Assembly (NCBI GenBank): GCA_008682415.1
Contig: VANK01000004.1
Coordinates: 310,001-374,000, forward strand
Direction: 5' to 3'
Source: Acidobacteria bacterium AB60
GTDB lineage: Bacteria; Acidobacteriota; Terriglobia; Terriglobales; Acidobacteriaceae
DNA length: 64,000 nucleotides
The notes below the pieces were generated by a model. That model saw nothing but the letters and a program-made list of their open reading frames with translations. It made no database searches and was not told the origin of the DNA. A program made the translations under genes and the position numbers. This document shows, piece by piece, positions 33,671 to 42,998 of the stretch. Every line of letters starts with the position of its first letter. Position 1 is the stretch's first letter.

Positions 33671-36600
33671 TTGAGAGAAAGACTTTCATTCCTGAAAATT
33701 GCCGGTGTTTTTGCGCTCTCGGCCGGCTGGCTGCTGCCTGCTCAGGAGACGCAGACCTACCAGATCGGGCCTGACAGTGCGAAGAGCCCGCAGGCGCAGA
33801 CCCAGAAGAAACCGAGCCAAAACCAGAGCCAGTCCCAGGAACAACAGTTGGGCTGGGGCACGAACATTCAGAATGCGCGTATTGGGCGCGCCGCCGAACT
33901 GGCGCTGAAGAAGGGCGACAAGGGGCAGGCGCTGGACTTTGCGCGGCGCGCTGTGCACACCGCACCCAACGATTCGCAGTTGTGGTTCCTGCTGGGCTAC
34001 GCCGCGCGCCTGAATGGAAGGTTCGATGAATCGGTGCAGGCGTATCAAAAGGGTTTGAAGCTGAATCCGTCGTCGCTTGACGGGCAATCCGGCCTGGCTC
34101 AGGACCTGGCCATCATGGGCCATACGGCGGACGCGCAAACCATGCTGAAGCAGATTGTGGCCGCCGATCCGCGGCGCCGGGACGACACCCTGCTGCTGGG
34201 CGAGACCTACATGCGCGCCAAAGACTACCAGGGAGCGCTGGACTGGCTGACACGCGCCGAGCGCATCAAGCCGGAGGCGCGGTCCGAGATCCTGCTGGCT
34301 ATCAGCTATGAGCAGTTGAAGCAGATGGATGTGGCGAATCGCTATCTGGAGATGGCGCGCCACCACGATCCCAACAATCCCGACGTGGAGCGCACGCTGG
34401 CCGGATATTTTCGTGAGACCGGCAAGTATGGTGACGCCATCAACGCGCTCAAGGCGATTCGCAATCCGCGCCCCGACGTAGTTGCGGAGCTGGCCTACAC
34501 CTATCAGCTCAACGGCAATATGACCGAAGCGGCGAAGCTGTACGCGCGCTCCGCCAATGCCATGCCCAAGGACATGGCGCTGCAGCTCTCGGCTGCGCAG
34601 GCCGAGGTGGCGGTTGGGTCGGTGGAGGATGCCAACACGTTTTTGAAGCGGGCCGAAACGATTGATGCGAACTACTACCGGCTGCATGCGATTCGAGGGG
34701 AGATCGCCCGCATGCAGGAGCGCGACGACGAAGCCGCAAATGAGTACAACACCGCGATTGCGAACCTGCCGTCGAGTCCCGCGGAGGGGCCGCTCTACGG
34801 CGTGCAGCTGCACGTGAACCTGATGCAGATCTACGGCTCGCTCGGCGACAAGGAGAAGTCGAACCAGCAACTGCAGATTGCCCAGACCCAGATTGGCGCG
34901 CTGGACGAGCAGGGGCCGGGCCGCAACGCGTTCCTGCGCCTTCGCTCGCTGATCAAGATGGCGGGGGGCAATCTGGATAGCGCGCTCGCCGACATCAAGG
35001 AAGCGATTGCGCTGGCGCCGCGCGATCGCGACAATCTGCAACAGAACGGCGACATCCTCATGAAGCTGGGCCGCACTGAGGATGCCATCAACCTCTACAA
35101 GCAGGTTCTCGACCTCGATCACAACAATCGCTTCGCGCTCACATCGCTCGGCTACGCCTCGCGCGCGGCGGGACGGCCCGACGAGGCAGAACGCTACTTC
35201 AAGCGCCTGGCGCAGGTCGATCCCAACTCGTACGCGCCATACCTTGCCCTGGGCGATCTGTACACCTCGCGGCGCGAGTTCACGCAGGCGCAATCCAATT
35301 ACACGAAGGCGTACGCGCTGGGTCCCAAACATCCGCTGGTTGTGGCGGGCGGCATGAACGCGGCGATCGAGGCGCACAACATCGGGCTGGCGGGCGACTG
35401 GTACAAGCGCGTCACCGACCCGATGCTCACCGAGCCGCAGATTCTTCGCGAAGAAGAGCGCTACCTTTCCTTCAGCGGCGACTATGCCAAGTCCGAGCAG
35501 GTCGGCCAGCAGGCAATCAAGGTGCTGCCCACCGACCGCGACGTGATTGTGTACCTCGGTTACGACCTGCTCCACCAGGAGAAGTACCCCGAGCTGCTCG
35601 CGCTCACGACCAGGTACAACAGCGTTCTTCCCAAGGAGCCCGATCTGCCGCTGCTGGCCGGCTATGTGCACAAGCACAATGGCGAGCGGGAGGAGGCGGA
35701 GAAGGACTTCACTGAGGCGATTGCCCGCGATCCCAACGCCACCACGGCCTACGTGAACCGCGGGTACATGCGCAACGACCTCGGCCAGCCCGACCTTGCC
35801 GCCCAGGACTTTGAAGCCGCCGTCAAGCTGGAGCCGAAGAACGGCGAGGCGCACCTCGGCCTGGCTTACGCGGATCTCGATCTCAACAAGCCGGGCGCGG
35901 CACTGCGCAATGCGGATCTGGCGGAGAAGTCCATGGGGGACTTCCGCGATGTCCACGTCATCCGCGCCACCGCCTACGGCCGCCAGGACATGCTGGGCAA
36001 AGCCGCCAACGAATATCGCGCGGCCCTGCGCTTCACCCCCAACGATCCTGCGCTGCACCTTGGTCTGGGCAACACCATGTTCTCCGAGCGCCGTTATCAC
36101 CCGGCTATCGACGAGTTCCTGATCGCCGAAAAGTCTGCGCCTAACGACGCCAACATCGACGCGATGCTGGCGCGGTCGTACGCCAACCTCGACGACCGTC
36201 CCAACACCCTGCACTACGTCGACCTGGCGGAGCGCAATGCCGCTTCGATGCCGGAGACCAAGCACCACTTTGGTCCCTCGCCGCTGAGCACTATCTACGT
36301 GGAGACCGGCCAGGCCCTCAACACCATTGGCGAGCAGAACGCCGCCATGCAGCGCTTCACCAAGGCTCTGGATGTGCCGCACTCCGACCGCGTCTCGGTC
36401 CGCCTGGCGCTTGCCGAGACCATGACCGAGCAGGGGCACGAAGAAGACGCGCAGCGGCAGATCGCGCTCGCGCTCATGGAAGCCGGCACCGGGGAGACCA
36501 CGCCGGTCTCCGGCAACCAGTACATCGAAGCCGCCAACGTACTGCGCGGCATGCACAACTACGATCTGTCGCAGGCCTATCTGGAACGCGCCCGCCGCGC

Positions 36601-37921
36601 CGGCGCCCCGGATCCCGCGGTGCGCATCGGGATGGCCAACAACTACCTGGCGGTCGGCGATACGCTGCGCGCCAAGGCCGAGCTCGATGCGGTCAGGGCT
36701 TCATCGGACGGCGACCCGGATTATCAATATCTGCTGGCGCAGGCCAACGTCTTTCGCCAGGAACACCGGGGCGCCCAGGCGCAGACCTCGTTTGCGCAGG
36801 CCACCAATGCGGAAGGCGAGGACACCACCGCGGAGCAGGGCCTGCTCGAGACGGGCGGCGAAGAGGGTCTCGCGATCACCCCCAAGGTCAGCGTCCTCTC
36901 CGACATCACCAGCCAGCCCATCTTTGAAGACACTACGGTCTACGTGCTCGACGCCAAGCTCGATGCGGCGCAGCCCATCTCCAGCACCAACACCAGCCTG
37001 CTTCCCCCACCGCGCTCAACGCTGCAGACGCAGTGGACCGCCGCATATCACCTGCACTACGACTTTCTGCCGCCCATCAGCGGCTTCTATCAGCTGCGCA
37101 ACGCGCGCGGCTCTATCTCGGTGCCGGCCACCAATTCCATTGTGAATCGCGACACCACCGACAACTCGTTCAACGTCGGAGTTAACCCCACGTTCCGCTT
37201 CGGCACCAGCACCCTTACGCTGAACAGCGGTATCCAGGCCACGGTTCGCCGCGATGCGCAGACGCCGGTGCAGATCAACCAGAACCTGATCCGCGAGTTC
37301 ACCTACGTCAGCAGCAGCTCGTTCTTCAACGCGCTCTCGTTCAGCGGATACGTCATCCACGAGCACGGCCCGTTCACGGATACGAATCTGAATTCGTCGC
37401 TCATCACCGCAGCCCTCGACTTCCGGGTTGGCGCGCCCTGGGGCAAGACGGCGCTGGTTACGGGCTGGGGCTATAGCGACCAGAAGTTCTCGCCGCAGAA
37501 CTACGAGAATTACTTCACGTCTTCGTACGTCGGCATGGAGCGCCGCTTTGGGCCGCGCATCAATGTGCGCGCCATGCTGGAGGACATTCGCGCGTGGCGC
37601 ATCTTCAACTCGGGTTCGGGGATTGCGCAGAACCTGCGCCCTGCGGGCCTGGTGGACTTTACCCCGCGCAAGAACTGGGACATCCAGGTCAGCTCCGCGT
37701 GGTCGAGCACGCGCAGCTTCCACGTGTATGACGCCATCCAGAACGGATTCTCGGTCTCCTACGCGCGGCCGTTCCGGCGCCGGATGACCGATGCAGGAGG
37801 GCCCATTACCTATAGCTATCCGCTGCGTTTCTCAGCGGGACTCCAGGACGAATCCTTCTACAACTTCACCGGCTCGCATAGCCAACAACTCCGGCCTTAC
37901 TTCGGCATCACAATATTCTGA
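33671..37921 (+). CDS. Giant TPR protein with C-terminal outer-membrane beta-barrel
   Basis: 1416 residues. A signal peptide (to about LLPAQE) and a Gln/Ser-rich linker precede about a thousand residues of TPR repeats (for example QLWFLLGYAARLNGRFDESV, TTAYVNRGYMRNDLGQPDLA). From about residue 1080 the pattern becomes amphipathic strands (WTAAYHLHYDFLPPISGFYQ, LNSGIQATVRR, ISYARP-like) ending in LRPYFGITIF, a terminal Phe as in outer-membrane barrels. The layout parallels the polysaccharide exporters BcsC and PgaA. The only start compatible with the signal peptide is TTG at 33671; no strong ribosome binding site is seen. A GT4 gene follows after 15 bases. Confidence 0.85.
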   Translation: MRERLSFLKIAGVFALSAGWLLPAQETQTYQIGPDSAKSPQAQTQKKPSQNQSQSQEQQLGWGTNIQNARIGRAAELALKKGDKGQALDFARRAVHTAPNDSQLWFLLGYAARLNGRFDESVQAYQKGLKLNPSSLDGQSGLAQDLAIMGHTADAQTMLKQIVAADPRRRDDTLLLGETYMRAKDYQGALDWLTRAERIKPEARSEILLAISYEQLKQMDVANRYLEMARHHDPNNPDVERTLAGYFRETGKYGDAINALKAIRNPRPDVVAELAYTYQLNGNMTEAAKLYARSANAMPKDMALQLSAAQAEVAVGSVEDANTFLKRAETIDANYYRLHAIRGEIARMQERDDEAANEYNTAIANLPSSPAEGPLYGVQLHVNLMQIYGSLGDKEKSNQQLQIAQTQIGALDEQGPGRNAFLRLRSLIKMAGGNLDSALADIKEAIALAPRDRDNLQQNGDILMKLGRTEDAINLYKQVLDLDHNNRFALTSLGYASRAAGRPDEAERYFKRLAQVDPNSYAPYLALGDLYTSRREFTQAQSNYTKAYALGPKHPLVVAGGMNAAIEAHNIGLAGDWYKRVTDPMLTEPQILREEERYLSFSGDYAKSEQVGQQAIKVLPTDRDVIVYLGYDLLHQEKYPELLALTTRYNSVLPKEPDLPLLAGYVHKHNGEREEAEKDFTEAIARDPNATTAYVNRGYMRNDLGQPDLAAQDFEAAVKLEPKNGEAHLGLAYADLDLNKPGAALRNADLAEKSMGDFRDVHVIRATAYGRQDMLGKAANEYRAALRFTPNDPALHLGLGNTMFSERRYHPAIDEFLIAEKSAPNDANIDAMLARSYANLDDRPNTLHYVDLAERNAASMPETKHHFGPSPLSTIYVETGQALNTIGEQNAAMQRFTKALDVPHSDRVSVRLALAETMTEQGHEEDAQRQIALALMEAGTGETTPVSGNQYIEAANVLRGMHNYDLSQAYLERARRAGAPDPAVRIGMANNYLAVGDTLRAKAELDAVRASSDGDPDYQYLLAQANVFRQEHRGAQAQTSFAQATNAEGEDTTAEQGLLETGGEEGLAITPKVSVLSDITSQPIFEDTTVYVLDAKLDAAQPISSTNTSLLPPPRSTLQTQWTAAYHLHYDFLPPISGFYQLRNARGSISVPATNSIVNRDTTDNSFNVGVNPTFRFGTSTLTLNSGIQATVRRDAQTPVQINQNLIREFTYVSSSSFFNALSFSGYVIHEHGPFTDTNLNSSLITAALDFRVGAPWGKTALVTGWGYSDQKFSPQNYENYFTSSYVGMERRFGPRINVRAMLEDIRAWRIFNSGSGIAQNLRPAGLVDFTPRKNWDIQVSSAWSSTRSFHVYDAIQNGFSVSYARPFRRRMTDAGGPITYSYPLRFSAGLQDESFYNFTGSHSQQLRPYFGITIF

Positions 37922-37936
37922 GGCGGTATAACAAGC

Positions 37937-39319
37937 ATGAAAATCTGTCTGGTTGGAACGTTTCCTCCCAGCGGGCGCCAGCTCAACGAATACGCATTTC
38001 ACATCGCTCGCGAACTCAACCGCAACCCTGAAATCGAGCTCACCATTCTCGCCGATGAGCTGACCACCTGCGACTTCGCAACCGACAGCAGCGGCAAGCC
38101 CCTGAATATCGCCGATCAAAGCGAGCTCGAGGGATACAAAGTCGTTCGCTGCTGGCGTTTCGGCAATCTCGACAATCCCGTGCGCCTGCTGCGCGCGATT
38201 CGCAAGATCAACCCTGACGTGGTGTGGTACAACCTCGTCTTCTCCAGCTTCGCGACGCCCGACAAGCCTTTCGCCGCCTTCGCCGGACTCTCCGCGCCGG
38301 CCCTGACCCGCGCCGCCGGATTTTACACCCACATTACGCTGCACCACATTTTGGAGCATGTGGACTTTGCCGCCGCCGGCGTGAAGCGGGAGCGCCTCTT
38401 CCGGGTGGGCACGGAACTGGCCACGCGGGCTCTGCTCAAGGCGCACTCGGTCTCGGTTCTGCTTCCGGGCTACCATCACACGCTCATCAGCAAGTACGGA
38501 GCGCAGAATGTGCTGCTCGGCACGCACGGCACGTTTGCCACCGCGCCCACGCCGCCCGACTTCAGCAAGCGCGGCAATCCTGACAAGCGCATCCTGGCTA
38601 TCGGCCATTGGGGCACCTACAAGCGGCTGGAGACGCTGATGGAGGCCTTCCCGCTCGTCCTGGAAAAGATTCCCGACGCGCGGTTGGTTGTGGCGGGCGC
38701 CAATCATCACACCCGGGCGGGGTACTGGGAGTCCATTCGCGAGGCCCAGCCCAAGCATCTGCCCATCGAGTTCCGCGGCTATGTGGCTGAAGACGACATT
38801 CCCGAGCTCTTCCAGACCACCTCAGTGCTTGTGCTGCCTTACGACTCGGCCACCGGATCAAGCGGGCCTGCGCACCAGGCTTGCGAGTATGGCGTGCCCA
38901 TTGTCAGCGCCGACCTGCCGGACTTTCGCGGAATGGCCTCGGACGAAGACATGGCCATCCGCTTCTATCAGCGCGGCAATGCGCGGGACCTGGCCGATCA
39001 GATCATCGCCATCCTGGAGTCGCCCGAGCTGGAGCGCCAGATGGCGGAGCACAACTTCGCCGCCGGGGTGGAGATGACCATGACCAACGTGGTCAACAAT
39101 TACCTGCGCTGGTTCCGCCTAAACAACGCCAAGCGGGCGATTCGTCAGCAGACCGGGACCGAGATGCCGGCGGTCCAGAGCCAGCCCAATTTCACCCACC
39201 GCCTCTTCGCGCTGCCAGCGCGATACCGCCACGCCAGACCAAACTGGCGCCTGCGGGCCGCCCTCATCAACCAGACCAATGAGTCTCTGGACAAGGTGCA
39301 GGCTCCTTCCCACGACTAG
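37937..39319 (+). CDS. GT4-type glycosyltransferase
   Basis: 460-residue GT-B glycosyltransferase. The N-terminus MKICLVGTFPPSGRQLNEYA is the acceptor-side Rossmann fold; the C-terminal half has LAIGHWGTYKRLETLMEAF, RLVVAGAN, FRGYVAEDDIPELF and GSSGPAHQACEYGVPIVSAD, the donor-binding E-x7-E region. A basic C-terminal extension (about 400-460) may contact the membrane. It uses an unknown nucleotide sugar in the cytoplasm. It begins 15 bases after the exporter-like gene, so the two are co-transcribed, supporting a role in making the exported polysaccharide. A strong terminator follows. Confidence 0.92.
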   Translation: MKICLVGTFPPSGRQLNEYAFHIARELNRNPEIELTILADELTTCDFATDSSGKPLNIADQSELEGYKVVRCWRFGNLDNPVRLLRAIRKINPDVVWYNLVFSSFATPDKPFAAFAGLSAPALTRAAGFYTHITLHHILEHVDFAAAGVKRERLFRVGTELATRALLKAHSVSVLLPGYHHTLISKYGAQNVLLGTHGTFATAPTPPDFSKRGNPDKRILAIGHWGTYKRLETLMEAFPLVLEKIPDARLVVAGANHHTRAGYWESIREAQPKHLPIEFRGYVAEDDIPELFQTTSVLVLPYDSATGSSGPAHQACEYGVPIVSADLPDFRGMASDEDMAIRFYQRGNARDLADQIIAILESPELERQMAEHNFAAGVEMTMTNVVNNYLRWFRLNNAKRAIRQQTGTEMPAVQSQPNFTHRLFALPARYRHARPNWRLRAALINQTNESLDKVQAPSHD

Positions 39320-39364
39320 TCATTGGAGCCCGCCCAGCGCTCGTCCAGGAACCCTTCAAAAAGC

Positions 39365-39389
39365 CAAAGGCCCGCACGCTGCGGGCCTT
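39365..39389 (+). terminator. Terminator after the GT4 gene
   Basis: AAAGGCCCGCA-CGC-TGCGGGCCTTT is a perfect 11-bp hairpin 45 bases after the stop codon. It can serve the convergent gene at 39419 as well. Confidence 0.88.
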
Positions 39390-39418
39390 TGTCGTCCTGG
39401 TCTCTCTTCCCTGAAACA

Positions 39419-40384
39419 CTACTCCGAGCTTCCCGTCTCCTCGATCCGCGTAGCCGCGTAGCGTGTGCCATCATAGTCTGCCGTGACCCGCACGTGATCT
39501 CCCACATGCAGCCGCAGCACGACCGGGTCCTGGGGATTGCAGCGGATCTGGTAGGTGCGCTGGTCGCGCGGATCCGTGACCATGAAGTATCCGTTGGCAA
39601 CGTTGAGCGCGGTGACCGTGCCCATGAAGACGAAGGAAGCGCCGGGGGTGGCCAGCACGGTGACCTCCCGCGCCGTTCCCTGCCCTTTGTTGTCGGACTG
39701 GAAGCTCAGCGAGACGAGTGCGCCGCGCACCAGATCCGACTGCCCGCGGTTCTCCGCGGTAAAGGCGGACTGCCCCTCGCGCTTCACCGTGGTGGTGTTC
39801 GTCACGCGTACCCGGAACTGCTGTTGTGATCCCTGGCTCAGCATGGTCAGCATGCCGCTTCCCGGGTCGAAGTCCAGGATGCGGCCCTCGAAGGCGCCCT
39901 GGGGGGACTCGGAGAGGATGTGCACGGTCAGCGCGAACACCTTGTCGCCATCGAGTGTGGTCTGGACGGAGGCGTGCTCGGCTGGTTTCAGGTCATGCAG
40001 CGGAATGCGATTGCCGTCTACGAACAGCTGGGTGCGGGCGTCGAACAAGATCCGCATCGGCTTTTCGCCGTAGACGTGAAGCATAAAGCGGTCCCGGACA
40101 GCGTCAATTTCGCGGATCTGGCCGCCCAGGATGGTGCTCTTGCCCCGTGGCAGGGGCGGAACGTCCATCAGATTCACGGCCGTCTTTTCCGTCTTGACGG
40201 AGGGAGTGGTAGGGGGCGGGGCGGTCACGGGCGCCTGCGCGACCGCCGCAACGCCGATCGCCATCCCGCCCAGGATTGCAGCCGCCAGCCGCGCCCTCGG
40301 CCAGGAGGGTTGCTGGGTGAAAGGGCGACCGAATTTCCCGGTCCCTCCACTGGGTGAAACTACCCGACGAACAATTCTTTCCAT
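39419..40384 (-). CDS. Secreted protein with repeated beta domains (DUF5666-like)
   Basis: 321 residues. A basic N-terminus leads into a hydrophobic export signal (AAAILGGMAIGVAAVAQA, about 34-51), a proline-rich linker and then three related OB-like beta segments. Examples are GGQIREIDAVRDRFMLHVYG, GRILDFDPGSGMLTMLSQG and GTVTALNVANGYFMVTDP. Repeats of this kind match DUF5666-type proteins of unknown function. The ATG at 40382-40384 is preferred over a GTG three codons upstream because AGG lies about 9 bases before it. It is inserted against the direction of its neighbours in the polysaccharide region. Confidence 0.75.
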   Translation of the reverse strand: MERIVRRVVSPSGGTGKFGRPFTQQPSWPRARLAAAILGGMAIGVAAVAQAPVTAPPPTTPSVKTEKTAVNLMDVPPLPRGKSTILGGQIREIDAVRDRFMLHVYGEKPMRILFDARTQLFVDGNRIPLHDLKPAEHASVQTTLDGDKVFALTVHILSESPQGAFEGRILDFDPGSGMLTMLSQGSQQQFRVRVTNTTTVKREGQSAFTAENRGQSDLVRGALVSLSFQSDNKGQGTAREVTVLATPGASFVFMGTVTALNVANGYFMVTDPRDQRTYQIRCNPQDPVVLRLHVGDHVRVTADYDGTRYAATRIEETGSSE

Positions 40385-40560
40385 GCCAGACACACCTATC
40401 TCTTATTGCACTCATCTCATTGGATGTTCCCGTTCGAACGGGGGTCGCCTCGCGTTTTATCCGGGGAGCAACATCCCACTTACAGTCGCATCTAAGAATT
40501 TGTGGCAGCGTCCCTTCCATCCAATCCGCCGGGGCGCCTGATGGGGAATCTGAATTCAAA

Positions 40561-41688
40561 ATGATCAAGAGCGTGCTCAAGCTGATCGCGGTGGTTGTAT
40601 CTGTCGCTATAGGCAGCAGCTCTTGCTGGGCCAAAGATGGCACAGTGATCAATATCCCCTTGCGCTCCAAGCTCACCCCCGTGCAGCGCCTCAACCGGGA
40701 AGGTGTAGAGGCGGTCAAAAAATTGCAGTATGACAAGGCCGAGCAGCTGTTTTATAAGGCCTATCTTTATGATCCAGCCGACCCCTTCACGCTCAACAAC
40801 CTGGGATACGTGGCCGAGATCCAGGGACAGCTTGATCGCGCCCAGAAGTTTTACCAGCTCGCCGCTGAGCAAGGCAGCGACGCCAATATCGATCTGAGCA
40901 ACGCCAAGGAACTGCGCGGCAAGACCATGAAATCGGCTCTGGTGGATCTGAACGACAAGACCATGCGGATGAACCGCATGAACCTCAATGCCATGCGGCT
41001 GCTGGCGCAGGACCGCGGCTTTGAGGCGATCGCGATGCTTAAGCAGACACTCGCGCTGGATCCACAGAATCCCTTCACGTTGAACAATCTGGGAGTCGCC
41101 AGCGAAGCGGTGGGCGATCTGCAGGGCGCCTACCGGTACTACTATGAGGCCGCCAACACGCATTCGAAGGAGCCGGCCGCCGTCACGCTCGACCGCAGCT
41201 GGCGGGGCAAATCGGTCAGCGCCATGGCCGAGGCCAGCGCGCGGCGTGTGCACAAGCTGATGGATAAGTCCGAGCCGGCTTCGTCGCAGGCACTGCGCCT
41301 GACGCTGCACGGCGTCTACGCGGTCAACCAGAACGACTGGAACTCCGCGCGGCAGGACTTTCTGCACGCCTATTCTCTTGACCCGAACAGCGCGTTCACG
41401 CTGAACAACCGGGGGTATGTCGCCGAACACGATGGCGACCTCGAGACCGCACAGTTCTATTACGAAAAGGCCCGCAGAGCAAGCGATGCGGGGGCGCGGG
41501 TGGGCATGGCCACTCGCGTCGACGCGCAAGGTCAGCCCCTGGTTGTTGTCGCCGAGGGCAGCAATGAGAAAGTGGACAACGCTCTTGAAGAGTACAGCCG
41601 CCAACGGCGCAATGAGAAAGGCCCGATCGAGCTTACGCCGCGTGGCAATAACTCCACCCCGGATCAGGACAATAACAAACCGCAATAA
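40561..41688 (+). CDS. Secreted TPR protein
   Basis: 375 residues with a signal peptide (MIKSVLKLIAVVVSVAIGSSSCWA). Three spaced TPR-like units share the phrase DPxxPFTLNNLGYVAE (about 75-95, 160-180, 275-295), each ending in an AQ..Y..A helix. The regular repetition of nearly identical sentences suggests recent internal duplication. It lies 20 bases before the nucleotidyltransferase gene. It probably acts in the periplasm as an adaptor within the polysaccharide machinery; this is inferred from position. Confidence 0.82.
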   Translation: MIKSVLKLIAVVVSVAIGSSSCWAKDGTVINIPLRSKLTPVQRLNREGVEAVKKLQYDKAEQLFYKAYLYDPADPFTLNNLGYVAEIQGQLDRAQKFYQLAAEQGSDANIDLSNAKELRGKTMKSALVDLNDKTMRMNRMNLNAMRLLAQDRGFEAIAMLKQTLALDPQNPFTLNNLGVASEAVGDLQGAYRYYYEAANTHSKEPAAVTLDRSWRGKSVSAMAEASARRVHKLMDKSEPASSQALRLTLHGVYAVNQNDWNSARQDFLHAYSLDPNSAFTLNNRGYVAEHDGDLETAQFYYEKARRASDAGARVGMATRVDAQGQPLVVVAEGSNEKVDNALEEYSRQRRNEKGPIELTPRGNNSTPDQDNNKPQ

Positions 41689-41708
41689 TTAGGACGGGCC
41701 CTTGGCAT

Positions 41709-42833
41709 ATGAACACAAATGCGAGAGTGGAAGCACCCACGTACAAATCTCTTGACGTTCTCTCCAGGCTCTTGTTGCACGCCCGGGAGGACGCTTCCGA
41801 CCTTGGTTCCCGGAAGGCAGATGAGGAGTTAAAAAAGGATCTTCTCACGCTTTCCCGCAATGAGTTCGACGATCTCGTCGCCCTCGCTCACCTTAATCAC
41901 GTCATCGTGCGGGGCATGGAGAAGTTCCTCCGGCTCACCGCCGATGCCGGAGACGCCGAAAGAACCTCGTGGGCCAAGGCTGCGCTCACCACGGAACAGG
42001 CGCGCATCGATAATGCCGTCGCTTTCCTGGACGACGTGTGCCACACCTTCGGCGACGGTGACCATGATGTGTGCGTCATCAAGTCGCTCGATCACTGGCC
42101 GGATCTCGGCAGCGATCTCGATCTCTACACCAGCGCCGATCCCGCCCGCGTCTGCGGGTTGATGAAGCGCCGTTTCGATGCGGAGATCGCGTCACGCAGC
42201 TGGGGCGATCGCCTGGCCTGCAAGTGGAACTTCCAGATTCCCGGATTGCCCGAACTGATCGAGATTCACGTGGGCAGGCTGGGACAGACCGGGGAACAGG
42301 TGGCCATTGCGTCTTCGCTGATGAAACGCACGCGCGCCATCAGCGTTGCCGGACGCACGTTCCGGGTTGCCTCAAAATCCGACCGCCTGCTCATTTCCAC
42401 GCTGCAGCGGATGTATCGGCACTTCTACTTCCGCTTGTGCGACATTCTCGATTCGGCGGGACTGGTTGAAAACGATGGAGTTGACTTTGAAGATCTGCGC
42501 GCGGCCGCAACCCGCGCGGGCATCTGGGAAGGCACTGCCACGTACCTGGTCATCGTCTCCGATTACGTGAAGTCGTATCGCGGATGGGGCCTGGAACTGC
42601 CAAAGTTCGTGACGCAGGCAGCCCGGTTCGGGGGAGATGCCGTCTATTACAGCAGGGGCTTTATCCGTGTCCCCATCATGCCGCAATCGGCAAAGCTATA
42701 CGGATCGCAGCTGGTGGGCGCGCTGCGCAAACGAGAACTTCACAACGGCGCGCGGCTCAGCCTTCTTCCCTGGCTCGCAACCGCCGCAGTGGTGGGACAA
42801 AAGATCACCGGAAGCGATAAGGGCATCTGGTAA
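41709..42833 (+). CDS. Nucleotidyltransferase family protein (NTP_transf_5 type)
   Basis: 374 residues. The central motif VCVIKSLDHWPDLGSDLDLYTSA (about 121-143) has the GSD-x-D metal site of the polymerase-beta-like nucleotidyltransferase superfamily, with Asp136 and Asp138 as likely ligands. A further IPGLPELIEIHVGRLG supplies the third acid. The closest general match is the uncharacterised NTP_transf_5 family common in polysaccharide loci. Substrate unknown. It follows the TPR gene by 20 bases and precedes the TonB gene. Confidence 0.8.
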   Translation: MNTNARVEAPTYKSLDVLSRLLLHAREDASDLGSRKADEELKKDLLTLSRNEFDDLVALAHLNHVIVRGMEKFLRLTADAGDAERTSWAKAALTTEQARIDNAVAFLDDVCHTFGDGDHDVCVIKSLDHWPDLGSDLDLYTSADPARVCGLMKRRFDAEIASRSWGDRLACKWNFQIPGLPELIEIHVGRLGQTGEQVAIASSLMKRTRAISVAGRTFRVASKSDRLLISTLQRMYRHFYFRLCDILDSAGLVENDGVDFEDLRAAATRAGIWEGTATYLVIVSDYVKSYRGWGLELPKFVTQAARFGGDAVYYSRGFIRVPIMPQSAKLYGSQLVGALRKRELHNGARLSLLPWLATAAVVGQKITGSDKGIW

Positions 42834-42998
42834 TCGGGCCGATCGACTCCGGCGCAGCGGCCGGAGCCGATCATAACTTCAAACATACCGATGGACGGTC
42901 GACCAGAGAGGGGGAAGCCGCAGATTCCGATCATGCGGCCAGCACCTATGAGCAATCCGACAATGACACCCAGGCCGATCTCACGAGGGAGACTGCTG

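Noticed and set aside
33432..33674. 80-codon frame ending at the start of the TPR/beta-barrel gene
   Set aside because: No domain, no clear ribosome binding site, and it fills a divergent promoter region; the overlap with the TTG looks accidental.
33686..36556. 956-codon minus-strand frame
   Set aside because: It is the antisense shadow of the TPR gene, with composition expected from GC-rich codon usage.
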